Program-made: the position numbers and the translations under genes | Shown here: positions 47,441 to 58,059 of the stretch, piece after piece | Position numbering within the stretch: position 1 is the first letter of the stretch | Layout of the letters: every line of letters begins with the position of its first letter | Notes under the pieces: model-generated | Seen by the model: only the letters and a program-made list of their open reading frames with translations | What the model was told of the DNA's origin: nothing | Database searches by the model: none | Source: Lunularia cruciata | Taxonomy: Eukaryota; Streptophyta; Marchantiopsida; Lunulariales; Lunulariaceae | Direction: 5' to 3' | Assembly: GCA_948567375.1 (NCBI GenBank) | Contig: OX419759.1 | Coordinates: forward strand, 59,672,593 to 59,736,592 | DNA length: 64,000 nucleotides

Positions 47441-50400
47441 TGTGGCAGTCGAGGTTGGTAACTAATACCATGTACTACAGAAAGTATCTGGTTGCGGTGC
47501 TAGTTGTAGCTAGAGCACCCAATGCTTATGCATAGGTCTTATTTTTCAATGACAAAATTCCAACATCGTCAAGATGCTAGCGGCTTAGTTAAAAAGAACC
47601 GAGCAGCAAGGATGTAATGGGAGAAGCAAAGCTAAAGCATGTACCATTCATTAGAACCTACATACTAGTCTACATGTAATCTATTCTTCATTTCACGTGA
47701 CTAGATATGTAATAAAAGGAAGTGCTTTGAGTATCTTTTAGTGTTCTTTGTGTTTTCTAATTGATGTGTAGACTTGTATTAGTTTCACTACAAATTTTGA
47801 CAGATTATGGAACCACATTTTTTCAAGGCATCAAGTGATAGAAGATTATTCGTGGTGTGAGTTTTCAAAGAGATTGAAAGACAAGAAGAAATATCTCAAA
47901 TTTGAAGAGTAGATGGAGACACAATGGAACAAGTGTGATATAACACATGTTAGTAAATTAAATAGAGAGAATTTTGTAATTTAGAAATTCCAGATGATGA
48001 TCTGGAATTTCTGGATGATGATCACCTTCAAGTCAAAGAGACTTTAGGGGATTATAAATTGGGTAGAGACTATAAAACAAACTATAGTAGATGGAGAAGA
48101 TATAGATTTTCATAGCAAGAAAAATTTTACAAAAATATATATCATGCAAAAAAATAGTTACAAAACTAATCATTTATAGAACTGCAAACCAAATGTGAAG
48201 TAGATTGATTATGTTGCTTGAGCAATATGTTTTAGAGAACAAATACATTCTCAAATTCAATTTCCAATGAGATTCTTTCAATTATAGATGAAACCAGGAG
48301 ATAAGATAACAGGTTATTAGCCAACTAGAAACTCTTGCTAGTAAGTTAAGTAACCTTGGTGTAGGAATAGATGATTCTTCAATCATTACCAATACTTATA
48401 GACTTATTGCACATAATAAAAGCATGGGATAATATAGTTGAGGGACAATGGACTAATGCAAAATTTTTCAAGGAAGAAACCTTGAACAATGGTGAATAAG
48501 ACAAAAAAGAAGCTCAAGGGAAAGAGTCTTTCTAGCTATTGATAGAAAAAGAAATGGAGGTAGCTACGATTGCAAGACTCAAAAGAAGACTTACATTTCT
48601 CAACTGAAGAAGAGAACAAGTTATAAAAAGTGCAGAAAGAAGGAGCATTGGGCAAGATAATGCAAAGGAGAGCAAAACTTCCAAAGAAAGAAACAACACA
48701 ATGCGACTAATCCTAGAATTTGAACCAATGCTCTAACAACATAGAGTATTGCATTTTTTGCTAGTTCTAGTAGTGCCACAAGTTTGATAGAAACCTACAC
48801 AATATTCATAAGTATATTGGTATGTTGATAAAAGAGCTGTAGAGCACATGAATTATATACAAGAGTGGTTTCAAGATTTCAAGAAGATTGAAGAAATGCC
48901 CTGGCCAATGTATGTTGTTTGACAATCTTAAGGTTTGGATTGATGGAGTGGGAGACATTCCAATTTCTTGCAAGAGTGATCTAAGAAAAAAGGAGTCATC
49001 AGAGGAGTTTCTTACATTCTGAAGCTAAAGGATAACCTATTCAACATTGGTCAAACAATGGATAAAAGCATCCAAACCACCTACACTAAAGAGTACTATG
49101 ACATGGAGAAAGATGGAGCAACTATGATGACCAGTGTTCATGATTCAAGCATCTATAGAATTCCAATCAAATTTATCAGATAAGTAACATTTGCCAAGCT
49201 AACTTTGTTGTTGCAAGTGATGGGAAGAATGAGAAGCTAGAAAAGAAGAAAGATTATCAAAAGTTAGATATTATACTTTGGTACCACAGACTTGGTCATC
49301 TGAATCTTACCTATATTAGGAATATGGAGAGAGAAAAGAATAGAAGAGGGTCTTACTTTGAAACTAAAAGAACCTAGTAGTCCAAAGTCTTTCTACTGTG
49401 ATGAATGTGATCTAAGAAAGCAAAATAAATTACCTTTTGAAAAATCCAGCAAGAGTAGAAGCAAATATAGTGTTGGAATGTTCATTCATAGTAATTTTTG
49501 TGGTCATATGAGCATGAGCTTTAGTAGGTAGACTGCAATATTATTTCTTTTCAAGCTTATACTTGTGATTTCATATTCATATTCTTTTTGAAAGAGGAGT
49601 CAAAAACTATTTCTTGCTTCAAACAACTCCATACACAATTGAAGCTCAATGTGGAGTAAAGTTCAAGAAAATATAATCTAATAGAGGAGGTGAATACACT
49701 AGGAAGGAATATTCTGGTTTTGTACAAATTTTTGGACTAGTCCATGAACTTATAACACCTTACACTCTAGATCAAAATATATATTTCACAAAGAGATTAT
49801 GGAACAACGTTTGAAGTAGCAAGAAACATGTTGCTTTCTAGCAAGCTGCCTACAGAGTTATTGGTAGAAGTAGTGTGAGTTGCTAGGCATATCTTGAATA
49901 GAGTATCTAGTAGAACTTTAGAGAAAACTACTTTTGAGCTTTGGCATGGAACAAAACCAAAAGTTGCACATTTGAGAACTTTTAGTTGCTCAGTCAGTCT
50001 TTGTGTATGCACCAAAGAGTTTGAGAAAAAGTTTGATCCAAAGGATGAGATATAACTTTTGTTAGATATAATTGAAAATCCAAGGCCTTCAGATTGTAGG
50101 ATTAGAAGAACAAAAAGATATGTGAAAGTTGGGACACCATGTTTAGAGAAGAGCTACCCAATCATTGATGTCATAGATACTAAAATTAGATACATATTAC
50201 TTGGATGAGCAATGATGAGATAGAAGTAGATAGAGAGTTTCCACAAACTTCTAGGGAGCCTACAAAGCAGGTTATAGAATAATCCACAAATGAGACCAAC
50301 ATTTGTCCACTTCAAGAAGAGACCAAAGACAATAAAGAACTTGGTTTGAAAATGAGCTCAACTTCAACCATTCAAGATGGAGAAAATAGCAGAAGTGGGA

Positions 50401-52760
50401 GAATGAGAAGATCACCACAAAGACTAGTGAGTGAGATTACATAGGACATCTTATACTTGCATGGTTATAATTATGATTGAAGGAGGAGATGTGGATGCAG
50501 ATTCTTTTCATTTCTACAATGCAATACAATCTCTTGAGTAGGTGAAGGCTATGTATACGGAATTGAGTTATTGAAGCAAAACATGACTTGGAAGCTAATT
50601 TCTTTGCCAAAAGGGAGAAAAGAAATAAAATATAAATGGGCTCAAAGAACCAAGCTTGATACTAAGTGAAACATCTCAAGACACAAGCCTAGATTTGTAG
50701 CCGAGGGCTATTCAAAGCTTGACAGAATTGACTATGAGGAGACATTTGCTATGGTAGTCAAGTTTGATAGCATTATCTTTTCTTTTGGTAACAATTAAAA
50801 AGACATGGAAATAGCTCAATTTGACATCAAGAATTTTTTTATTTATGGAGTTTATATGAGGAGATATTTACTATGGTAGTCAATTTTGATAGCATTATCT
50901 TTTCTTTTGTTAACAATAACAAAAGGCATGGAAATAGCTCAATTTGACATCAAGACAAATTTTCTTTATGGAGGTTACATGAGGAGATTTACATGGAGCA
51001 ACCACAAGGATAGAAAAGAGTTGGAATGGAGAAAAATGTTTGCAGATTATTGAAGAGTCTTTATGGAAGGAAGCCTCAAGGAATTGAAGTTGAAAGTTTG
51101 ATGACTTCTTAGTGCGGTATAAATTGCAACCATCACTTTTACATCCTTCTATGTATTATGCATATGTGATAATTCTTACTATCTTTGTAGACAATGAAGT
51201 GATTTGTGAGAAAGATAAATACCACATTACTACCATGTTAGATTACCTTGATAGAGAGGTTAAAGTTACACACGGAGGAGCAAAGTATCATGCAAGACTT
51301 CTTCTTGGTGTGGTATAGATTGCACCATCATTTTCTTATCCATCTATGTATTATGAAGTATGGATGATCCTTACTATCTTTTTAGACAATGGATTGATTT
51401 GTGGAAAAGATTAAATCCCACGTTGCTACACATTATATTACCTTGGTAGAGAGTTTGAAGGTATATCTTGAGAAGTAGAGTGCTTTGCAGAACTTCAAAT
51501 TTTATGTGATAGAGAGAATTTCAAAATCAAATTGACTCAAGAAAGATATGTTGAGTCAATTATAAAATAGTTCAATCTTGGAAATGCATATCCAATTGCT
51601 ACTTCTACATATTCAAATGTCAAATTACAAGTGAAAGAAAGAGAACCATTTAGAGAACTCTACCAAGAAGCAATAGGATGTTTAACGCATGCTATGATAG
51701 GTACAAGATAAGACATAGCTTATGTTGTTAGCATAATGTCAAAGTTTAGTTGTAATCCTTGACCTCAAGAGTGTGAAGCAATTAAGAGAAATTTCAAGTA
51801 CCTCAAAGGTACTACAACTTATGGATTAGAATTTAAAGTAGGATTAGATGCTGCTAGCAAGATATTGTGATGCTTAGTGTGTGGATGACTTAGACAATAA
51901 GAAGTCATATAATGATTTGGTTTTATGTTCATGAAGAATGGTGGACCATAAGCTTGGAGCAACAAATGACAACAATGCACTTCTAGTTCAACCATAGAGG
52001 TAGAGTATGTAGCATCATGTTTATCTACCAAGGAAGCAATATGGTTTTACAAGTCACTCAAAGAATTGGAGTTTAGACAAGAAGGTCCAACTCCTATGAT
52101 TATCAATATGCTATCAAGTTGGTGTACAACCCAAAATTCCACAAAAAGGACCAAACCATAGAGATGCCATATCATTATGTGAGAGTGTAGCAAGAGAACT
52201 AGGAGATCTATTTTAGCTACATCAACATAAAAATTTCAGATTGCATATATTTTTACACAAGCTTTACCAAGAGATAAGTTTAGTAAGTTAAAAAATTTAA
52301 TTGGAATTATGAATTTAAATTACATTTTAAATTATAGTATATATTCCATGTTGCAGTTGAGGTTGGTATAGCTACTTCTGTATACTATAGAAGTTAGGAT
52401 GTGCAGAAAGCACCCAAGGCAATGCGAGTTAGAGGTAGAGCACAATGCTTAAATGTAGGTCTTACCATGAGAAGAGTTCAATAAAAAGAGTTCCAACACC
52501 ATCTAGAGCTTAGTTAAGAAGAGTTGAGCAACAAAGCTGTGATAACACTAGTCTGAGATGCAAGGCCAAACAGCATATCCAAGTGTTCCATTAGTTAGAA
52601 CATGCAAACTAGCTTCTAGTTAATTTATTCTTCATTAATTTATTTCTCATTTCATGTAACTAGATCAGGAATAAGAAAAGGTGATTAAGTATCTTTTTGT
52701 TCACCTTGTGTTTTGCAATTGATATACAGATTTGTATCAATTTCACAACAATTTTCAACA
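47441..52760 (+). mobile_element. Ty1/copia retrotransposon, older and decayed
   Basis: Related LTRs at about 47441-47802 and 52349-52760 share CAGT-GAGGTTGGTA, AGAGCAC, AGGTCTTA-C, TTCCAACA-C and the 3' part ATGTAACTAGAT...TTTTCAACA-like. Plus-strand parts between them: gag-like sequence to about 48750, pre-integrase region with WYHRLGHLNLTYIRN (about 49281), integrase (about 49400-50000), reverse transcriptase (RHKPRFVAEGYSK near 50680; AQFDIK near 50815) and RNase H (to about 52150). It is heavily broken and more diverged than the element at 40058-46025. No target duplication is evident, so the outer ends are approximate. Confidence 0.8.
50734..50990. repeat. ~122-bp tandem duplication inside copia reverse transcriptase
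   Basis: ATGGTAGTCAA-TTTGATAGCATT at 50751 and 50873, with the following AACAAT, GACATGGAAATAGCTCAATTTGACATCAAGA-type text also repeated. A second duplication, with a 196-bp period, starts at 51116 (GGTAT-A-ATTGCA-CCATCA) and 51312. Confidence 0.85.
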
Positions 52761-52866
52761 ATAAATTAACTAAGGTGGTTTTGGTCTTGTAAACAAAAGA
52801 CACCTTGATGGACAGACCATGCTCATGAGAACAAAGTTGAAGCGTAGATTCACCTCAAAGCAAAAC

Positions 52867-52955
52867 TTTGAGAGAAGGCGACCTCATAGAACACAAGAAG
52901 GATGGGAAGACCCCATCAAGCCGTACAAAGGAGAGACGAAAGAGGTAGAATGGGA
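52867..52955 (-). mobile_element. 89-bp LINE-tail insertion with 19-bp target duplication
   Basis: ATTCACCTCAAAGCAAAAC lies on both sides (52848-52866 and 52956-52974). The insert matches the terminal ~90 bases of the LINE at 44281 (GAAGGATGGGAAGACCCCAT, CAAGCCGTACAAAGGAGAGA) in the same orientation and stops within AATGGG, inside the hairpin arm. It is the most diverged of the three short copies. Confidence 0.88.
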
Positions 52956-52999
52956 ATTCACCTCAAAGCAAAACGATGTTTGTGGAAGAAATCTAGATC

Positions 53000-53360
53000 C
53001 TATCAAAGGAAGTCCGTCACTTTTCTGGATGGCTATTTGACGGGGAACGTCAAAGTCCTTGTGTTTGAGTTTGTGAGTCACGGAACATTACAAGAGCATC
53101 TTGAAGGAAGAGAGGAGAGGGATTCACCTGGATTCAGTGACCGAATCTTGCAACTTAAACTGCAGAAGCATTGGCAGATCTACATTTCTTAAGCAATCGC
53201 CTGTTATCATCGGAATGTAAAATCTGGCGACATTCTCCTCGAAGATAACCTCGATGCTAAAGATTCAAACTTGGGTATTTGGATGCTACTCGTGCCACGA
53301 CAGGGCTACCCAAGGTGCTCGAGGCTACGTTGATCTGGAGTACTATATTCAGTTGATACA
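53000..53360 (+). pseudogene. receptor-like protein kinase fragment
   Basis: VKVLVFEFVSHGTLQEHLEG matches the hinge-region pattern of plant receptor-like kinases (subdomain V), preceded by a worn FLDGYLTGN where a LIGYCLEGN-like segment is usual. After a TAA near 53190 the same frame reads CYHRNVKSGDILLEDNLDAK, the catalytic loop, with Asn in place of the HRD Asp. DFG is replaced by NLG. Farther on, TQGARGYVDLEYY in another frame recalls the activation segment end (GT-GYLDPEYY). Only about 120 residues of a roughly 280-residue kinase domain are present, with key residues lost and a shift in frame, so this is a dead fragment. No extracellular domain is seen nearby. Confidence 0.85.
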
Positions 53361-54539
53361 AACTAGCTTAAATCGTTAGTGCTCAAAGAGAGGTGAAAGA
53401 GATGTTTGAATTGTGCAGATGGCCGCTCATTTGATGAGTACGGATCCTGGACCCAATACTGAAAGAGAGCTGTATAGAAAAAGGAGAATGAAACTCGTGA
53501 AGTTTGCAGGTAGGTCAGTTACCATTGAAATGCACGGGTCATTCAGATCGACCTACCATGAAGGAAGTATCTGCGGAGGTGTTGGATCTCTGTTCTCACT
53601 TACCTTAGCAAGATGATGGTTAATCCATACTTTGCAGAGAGCAAAGTAGATTAAACCTGCGAACTTTTGATTCGATCAAAATTTTAAATTGATCATGGCT
53701 TCTGGGTTAGGAACTAAGTTTAGCTTAGATCATTTCTTAAGATCGTGGCAGTATCGCAGTATATAGCAAAATTTTGTACCCTTGAGCTTACATACACTGC
53801 GTGTACAGCTGTACACTCTGTATACAGATCTATTTCATGTAACTTTGTAACTCAAAAACACAAACACAACTTGACATATAATATTTCCCAGGTTTTCCTG
53901 TATTGCTTCCATAGCATCAAGTATGCCCCAAGCCAGGAGTCAATTCACAATGGGACTCTGTTCTTGTCTATCACCCGGTCCAAGTTTTTCAACTGCATTC
54001 GTTTTGGATTCCTGCTACAACATGAGAATATCGTTTCAGAATTGAAGAGTTTGGAAACTCCTTACATGGATGACAATGGTAAAGCAGCAACCACCGTCTG
54101 CGAAAAGCTAGTTATAACCTAATAATCTTGTGACGACTATATATCAAATTTATCAGTTTTAACATCGGTTGGTGCCTACCAGGTACTTCTATTTATCAAA
54201 ACTTCGATATCGATTAAGCAGGTTATTAGTGAGGGATCCATTGTCTTTAACCTTGTCTTGAACCATCTTGAACCTAGTACGTCTAGATAAGTGCTGTAGG
54301 TTTTGATTCTAAAGCACCACACGGTTTGTCTGGTGGTTCCATCTGCAACCACCAGACTATCAGCAGAAAATTCATGCTAGCAGGAAAGGTGACAAATCGA
54401 CGAAGACAGTTCTTCACAGAAAAATTCCCGCATGCGCATGCGGACGCACAGGGGAAAATCGGTATATGTATCTGGGTAAGTAGATGTTCTAGAAATCACG
54501 GGTCCATAACAGTTGCAAGCTCAAAGAACGAGACATTCT
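53361..54539. other. intergenic; no gene seen
   Basis: Frames at 53413-53616 and 53745-54122 are open but have no recognisable motif. The DNA is AT-rich and ordinary. Confidence 0.4.
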
Positions 54540-54552
54540 ATGCAAGTGAAGT

Positions 54553-54643
54553 AGGAAGTACGCGACCGCGTGTCAAAAAAGAAGGATGGGAAGACCCCAT
54601 CAAGCCGTACAAGGAAAAGACAAAGGGGGTAAAATGGGGTTCA
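54553..54643 (-). mobile_element. 91-bp LINE-tail insertion with 13-bp target duplication
   Basis: ATGCAAGTGAAGT on both sides (54540-54552 and 54644-54656). The insert runs from CGCGACCGCGTGTC through GAAGACCCCATCAAGCCGTA to TAAAATGGGG, ending in the middle of the hairpin that the 44281 and 56760 copies carry complete. Confidence 0.92.
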
Positions 54644-54842
54644 ATGCAAGTGAAGTTCATTGTTATCGTTGGCCATATTGACCAGTGTAGATATATATTC
54701 ATGAACTTATAGTTCAAAATTTGGTGGCATTTGGTAATCCTGATCATTTGGATATGAATAGAAAAACCTGGAAGAGTCCAGTTGTAATAGCATACCCTTC
54801 GGGTACTACAAGCGATATTCCTCCAAATGATCGGTTTTGGGT

Positions 54843-56115
54843 CTACGCTCTCGAGTCCAATTCCTGTCGCCAGTTTCTGCCACACTCTGGAGAAGCCGCC
54901 CCTCTGACTCTCTCTTCATATTCGCAGTAGTCGAAGATTAGATATTGTTTCTGGACCCATTGGAGATCCTCAATCTGAGTTTGCGATAATTCGAGGTTGG
55001 GTGCTTCTCCATAGGAACTCTGGTACATCTTGTCGTAGCAAGCATTCAAACCGTTCGATCCACTGTCTGTTTGCACGGGGCACGCATTGCCAACGTTGAA
55101 ACCTGAATAAGATGCAACAAAAGGTTGCTGACTCGAGTCTGGTTTCACACGACCTGCGCAAGTAGCCCACAACTCTCCGTTCCAGATGCTGGAGAAGATG
55201 TACATTGTTTGGTACTCCAGATAAGAAATCCCGAGGTCCTTAGCGTTGTGGAAGGTTCTTATAACTCGTTTGTCGACCAGAACCTGCATGAAGAACAGCA
55301 ATTAGATCAACACAAATCGTGGATAGATACAAATTTTAATCATTGGAGAACAGTGTGATCAAATATGAATTCCTTGAACATGGAACAAAATCTTGACTGC
55401 AAACCAATATATGCATCGTTGATATGTTTATAAAAATACTTTGAGAACAGTAAGTTACCCACAGTATAAGGTTTTGATTCCACAGGAAACCATATTCATG
55501 GTAGTCAGCGGTCGGATCGAACCATAGAAAAATACGCTGTTCGCGGTTGCCCTTGCCTTGAGTGAAGACATTGGTCTGAAGAAAGTAAGGCTCCCCAGAA
55601 ACGTTGCGCATAAACTCGAAGTCTAATTCACACCAGTGCCTGCATAGAGAAGCCATCTGTTCGAAAGCAAGAGACAAGTAAGGGACTCAAACTTGCCATT
55701 GTAAGTCATGCTTTCCTGATGATCGAGGAGAGTCAAAATTTGAGAGCCCAATTGTCAGGAACCAAATTCTATAGTTAGACTCGCAAGGTGTTTATATTTC
55801 AAATACAGTACGTCTTGAAAAATCTTAGGCTTCACGGTCAGAAAATCCAACACATATAACATCAATCGGTGTTGTTTGCCAGTATATGCCACACTTGAAA
55901 TGTTACTGATCAATAACACTAGCGCTTAAAGGTACTCTAAGAAAATGCAGAAAATCGTGCCACAGTTTCAATTGGACCTTTACCTATCTGGACCAAATCA
56001 TAAGGTGGTATACTAAACAACAGAACTCACATAGAAGGAAGTGACAGTCCCAGCCGAGTTGCCTCCCACGAGTTTGATTTTCATGAAGAGGAAGTTACTC
56101 CAAGCTGTGTGTATT
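54843..56115 (-). CDS. xyloglucan endotransglucosylase/hydrolase (XTH), first exon not found
   Basis: Three exons fit in phase. 56115-56031 encodes [19 protein letters not shown] before a GTGAGT donor. 55656-55459 (66 codons) encodes [27 protein letters not shown] and [17 protein letters not shown], with donor GTAACT. 55283-54843 (146 codons plus stop) encodes [22 protein letters not shown] and a XET C-terminal region with [14 protein letters not shown] and PECGRNWRQ. This is GH16: the wall enzyme that cuts and rejoins xyloglucan. The catalytic E-x-D-x-E triad (ELDFE) is intact, but the two residues before it are Trp-Cys where the family has His-Asp. The visible product is about 240 residues against 280-300 for the family: signal peptide and N-terminal strand (normally with an N-x-TWG motif) are missing, and the segment before MKIKL is unlike the usual YLFGKFD. 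Upstream DNA is rearranged. Probably a damaged gene, or one using an unseen first exon. Confidence 0.85.
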
Positions 56116-56263
56116 CTAGGCAGCAAAATAAATGGATAATTACAGATAGTCAAATGAGGCGATAAAACAAATGCTCAAAATGTCATGCTGACAGTTGGAA
56201 CATAGAGGCCCTTTCAACTGCAGCGCTGAACTTGGTAGTACGGAACTCTTTGAACCAAACGTG
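56086..56263. repeat. arm 1 of a 178-bp perfect inverted duplication
   Basis: Every base is matched in reverse complement by 56904-57081. The arm covers the first 30 bp of the first visible XTH exon, its splice acceptor and about 148 bp upstream. Beyond the arm ends similarity stops sharply on both sides. Confidence 0.97.
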
Positions 56264-56759
56264 CAGAAGAAGGTGTTGAGAATGAGATTGATGATGAGAG
56301 CAGAAGTTTCTTCTCTCCTAGCTACGATCTAGACGAAAGAGAGAAATCGGATGATGTAAGAAGTCTAAGAAATTTGCTTATATACAAAGTCGTCCATGAA
56401 GACCAGGTCTTCACTGAGAATACAAAGTGGGCCCAAAGAACAGTTGTAGCAGATCAATTGTGTACAACTGAAGCAGGTGTAATCAAAAGCGTCGTATACG
56501 GTTACGGTCTATCTCATTCGCAACCATGAATCAGACCTTGCGTGCTGGATGAGCCATGTATTTCGCTTCGGACAATATGTCTGGTGAAGATCTTCTTCCT
56601 CAGATACAGCTTCCACCATTCGTTCAAGTATATTTGTATCTACCTGGTTCTGTTTGTTCTTCCATTGTCAGACAAGTACATGTACAGTGTCACCTCACCA
56701 CTTCACGTTCATGAGTGTATCTTTGCCTCGAATATACAATTTCTGTACATCTCTTACAT

Positions 56760-56857
56760 GGAGTAAAAGGCGACCGCGTAGGAAAAATGAACGATGGGAA
56801 GACCCCATCAAGCCGTACAAGGGAGAAACAAAAAGGGGTAACATGGGGCTAAGCCCC
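56760..56857 (-). mobile_element. 98-bp LINE-tail insertion with 13-bp target duplication
   Basis: ACATCTCTTACAT on both sides (56747-56759 and 56858-56870). The insert runs from AAAAGGCGACCGCGTAGG to the complete hairpin TGGGGCTAAGCCCC. It is nearly identical to the LINE end at 44281-44375, so it is the youngest of the short copies. It lies in the spacer of the inverted duplication. Confidence 0.94.
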
Positions 56858-56903
56858 ACATCTCTTACATTGGGACATTAGATCGATACGGTCTCGCTTG
56901 GTA

Positions 56904-57081
56904 CACGTTTGGTTCAAAGAGTTCCGTACTACCAAGTTCAGCGCTGCAGTTGAAAGGGCCTCTATGTTCCAACTGTCAGCATGACATTTTGAGCATTTGT
57001 TTTATCGCCTCATTTGACTATCTGTAATTATCCATTTATTTTGCTGCCTAGAATACACACAGCTTGGAGTAACTTCCTCTT
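56904..57081. repeat. arm 2 of the 178-bp perfect inverted duplication
   Basis: Exact reverse complement of 56086-56263, ending at TTCCTCTT where the XTH exon would continue. The 640-bp spacer (56264-56903) is otherwise unique in the window. Confidence 0.97.
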
Positions 57082-58059
57082 ACACTCCCCAACCTTAGGC
57101 AATTGCTTACCATACCTCGGAATATGATGGGAAACTAATATTTTCCTGATCCTGTGAGGGGTCCTAAGACCCTGTGCCCCTTTTCAATCCCTATTGAGCT
57201 TCTCGTTTGGTCTCCATGTCGGTGCCAACAATACACGATGAAACAAATCCAATGAATGGAAACTACCTTTCTTGAACCAATATGTAACAATGGAGGCACT
57301 ATAATCATCTATTTTTCCCCTGATCTTCCATTTCATATAGATCTATTTTACTGTTACATCACCAGTAATTGTAGATACTTTGCTTTGCCCTCAAATAAGG
57401 TCCTCGTCCTCATCACACCCTGAAGCTATTTAAGTTGCATCAAGTCCTCTCGTCCCCTACTGGCAACCCTTACAGTAAATATAGCTGTTAATGTACCCTC
57501 CGGTAGTAATAGCACATAGTGCGGTGTAGAGATCTGAATGAGCGGTTAGTGAAATCTTTGTAATTGTGGATAGTGCCATAGCTTGCTAGTTGTCTCTCTG
57601 AGTTCCTGTCGTGTTCTGATTTATGACGAATGCAAGTTCTCGCAAGAATTTTCTGTTTGATTTAGTTAATATCTAGTTTAGTGACTTTTCTATTTTTAGT
57701 GCTTTGTTACATTCCTCTAGAAGTTCTGCTAGATATTTAGGGTAATATGGGGTGTAACTCTAATTAGGGTTGAGCAAAGCAACCCCCTACGGTTTGCTTA
57801 AATGTATATATAAATACTTTCTGTACTTGTTTGAGTAAGTTCTTCTACATGGGTGATTCCCAACACTAACCATATATAGCAATTCGTGAAGCTCTGAGTT
57901 GTCTAACATCATCTCAAGAGTATTCTATGCTATCTCAATATTGGAGGCTATTAGTGATACCTGAGTGAACTGGTGAATACTATCTTTGAAGGCTTTGAGA
58001 GAGAGTGAGTTGAGTATTACTGTGTGCAATCAAGAGTGTCTACTCTAGTGAGATTGTGA
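57082..58059. other. possible 5' LTR/leader of the copia fragment to the right; no gene seen
   Basis: ATGTATATATAAATACTTTC near 57800 looks like a core promoter, and CCCAACA near 57870 could be an LTR end, which would suit an LTR just left of the gag at 58060. I could not find a matching second LTR or a clear primer-binding site, so this is inference. Confidence 0.35.

Noticed and set aside
52867-56857. tRNA-derived SINE with A and B boxes
   Set aside because: CATCAAGCC is one base from a B box, but the A-box candidate has two mismatches and the whole sequence is found at a LINE 3' end, so a LINE-tail origin explains it better.
52902-56881. Recurrent small frames reading EGWEDPIKPYKGE or GRPHQAVQ, as if a small protein family
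   Set aside because: They are translations of the antisense strand of short LINE-tail insertions, each bounded by target duplications; the frame is incidental.
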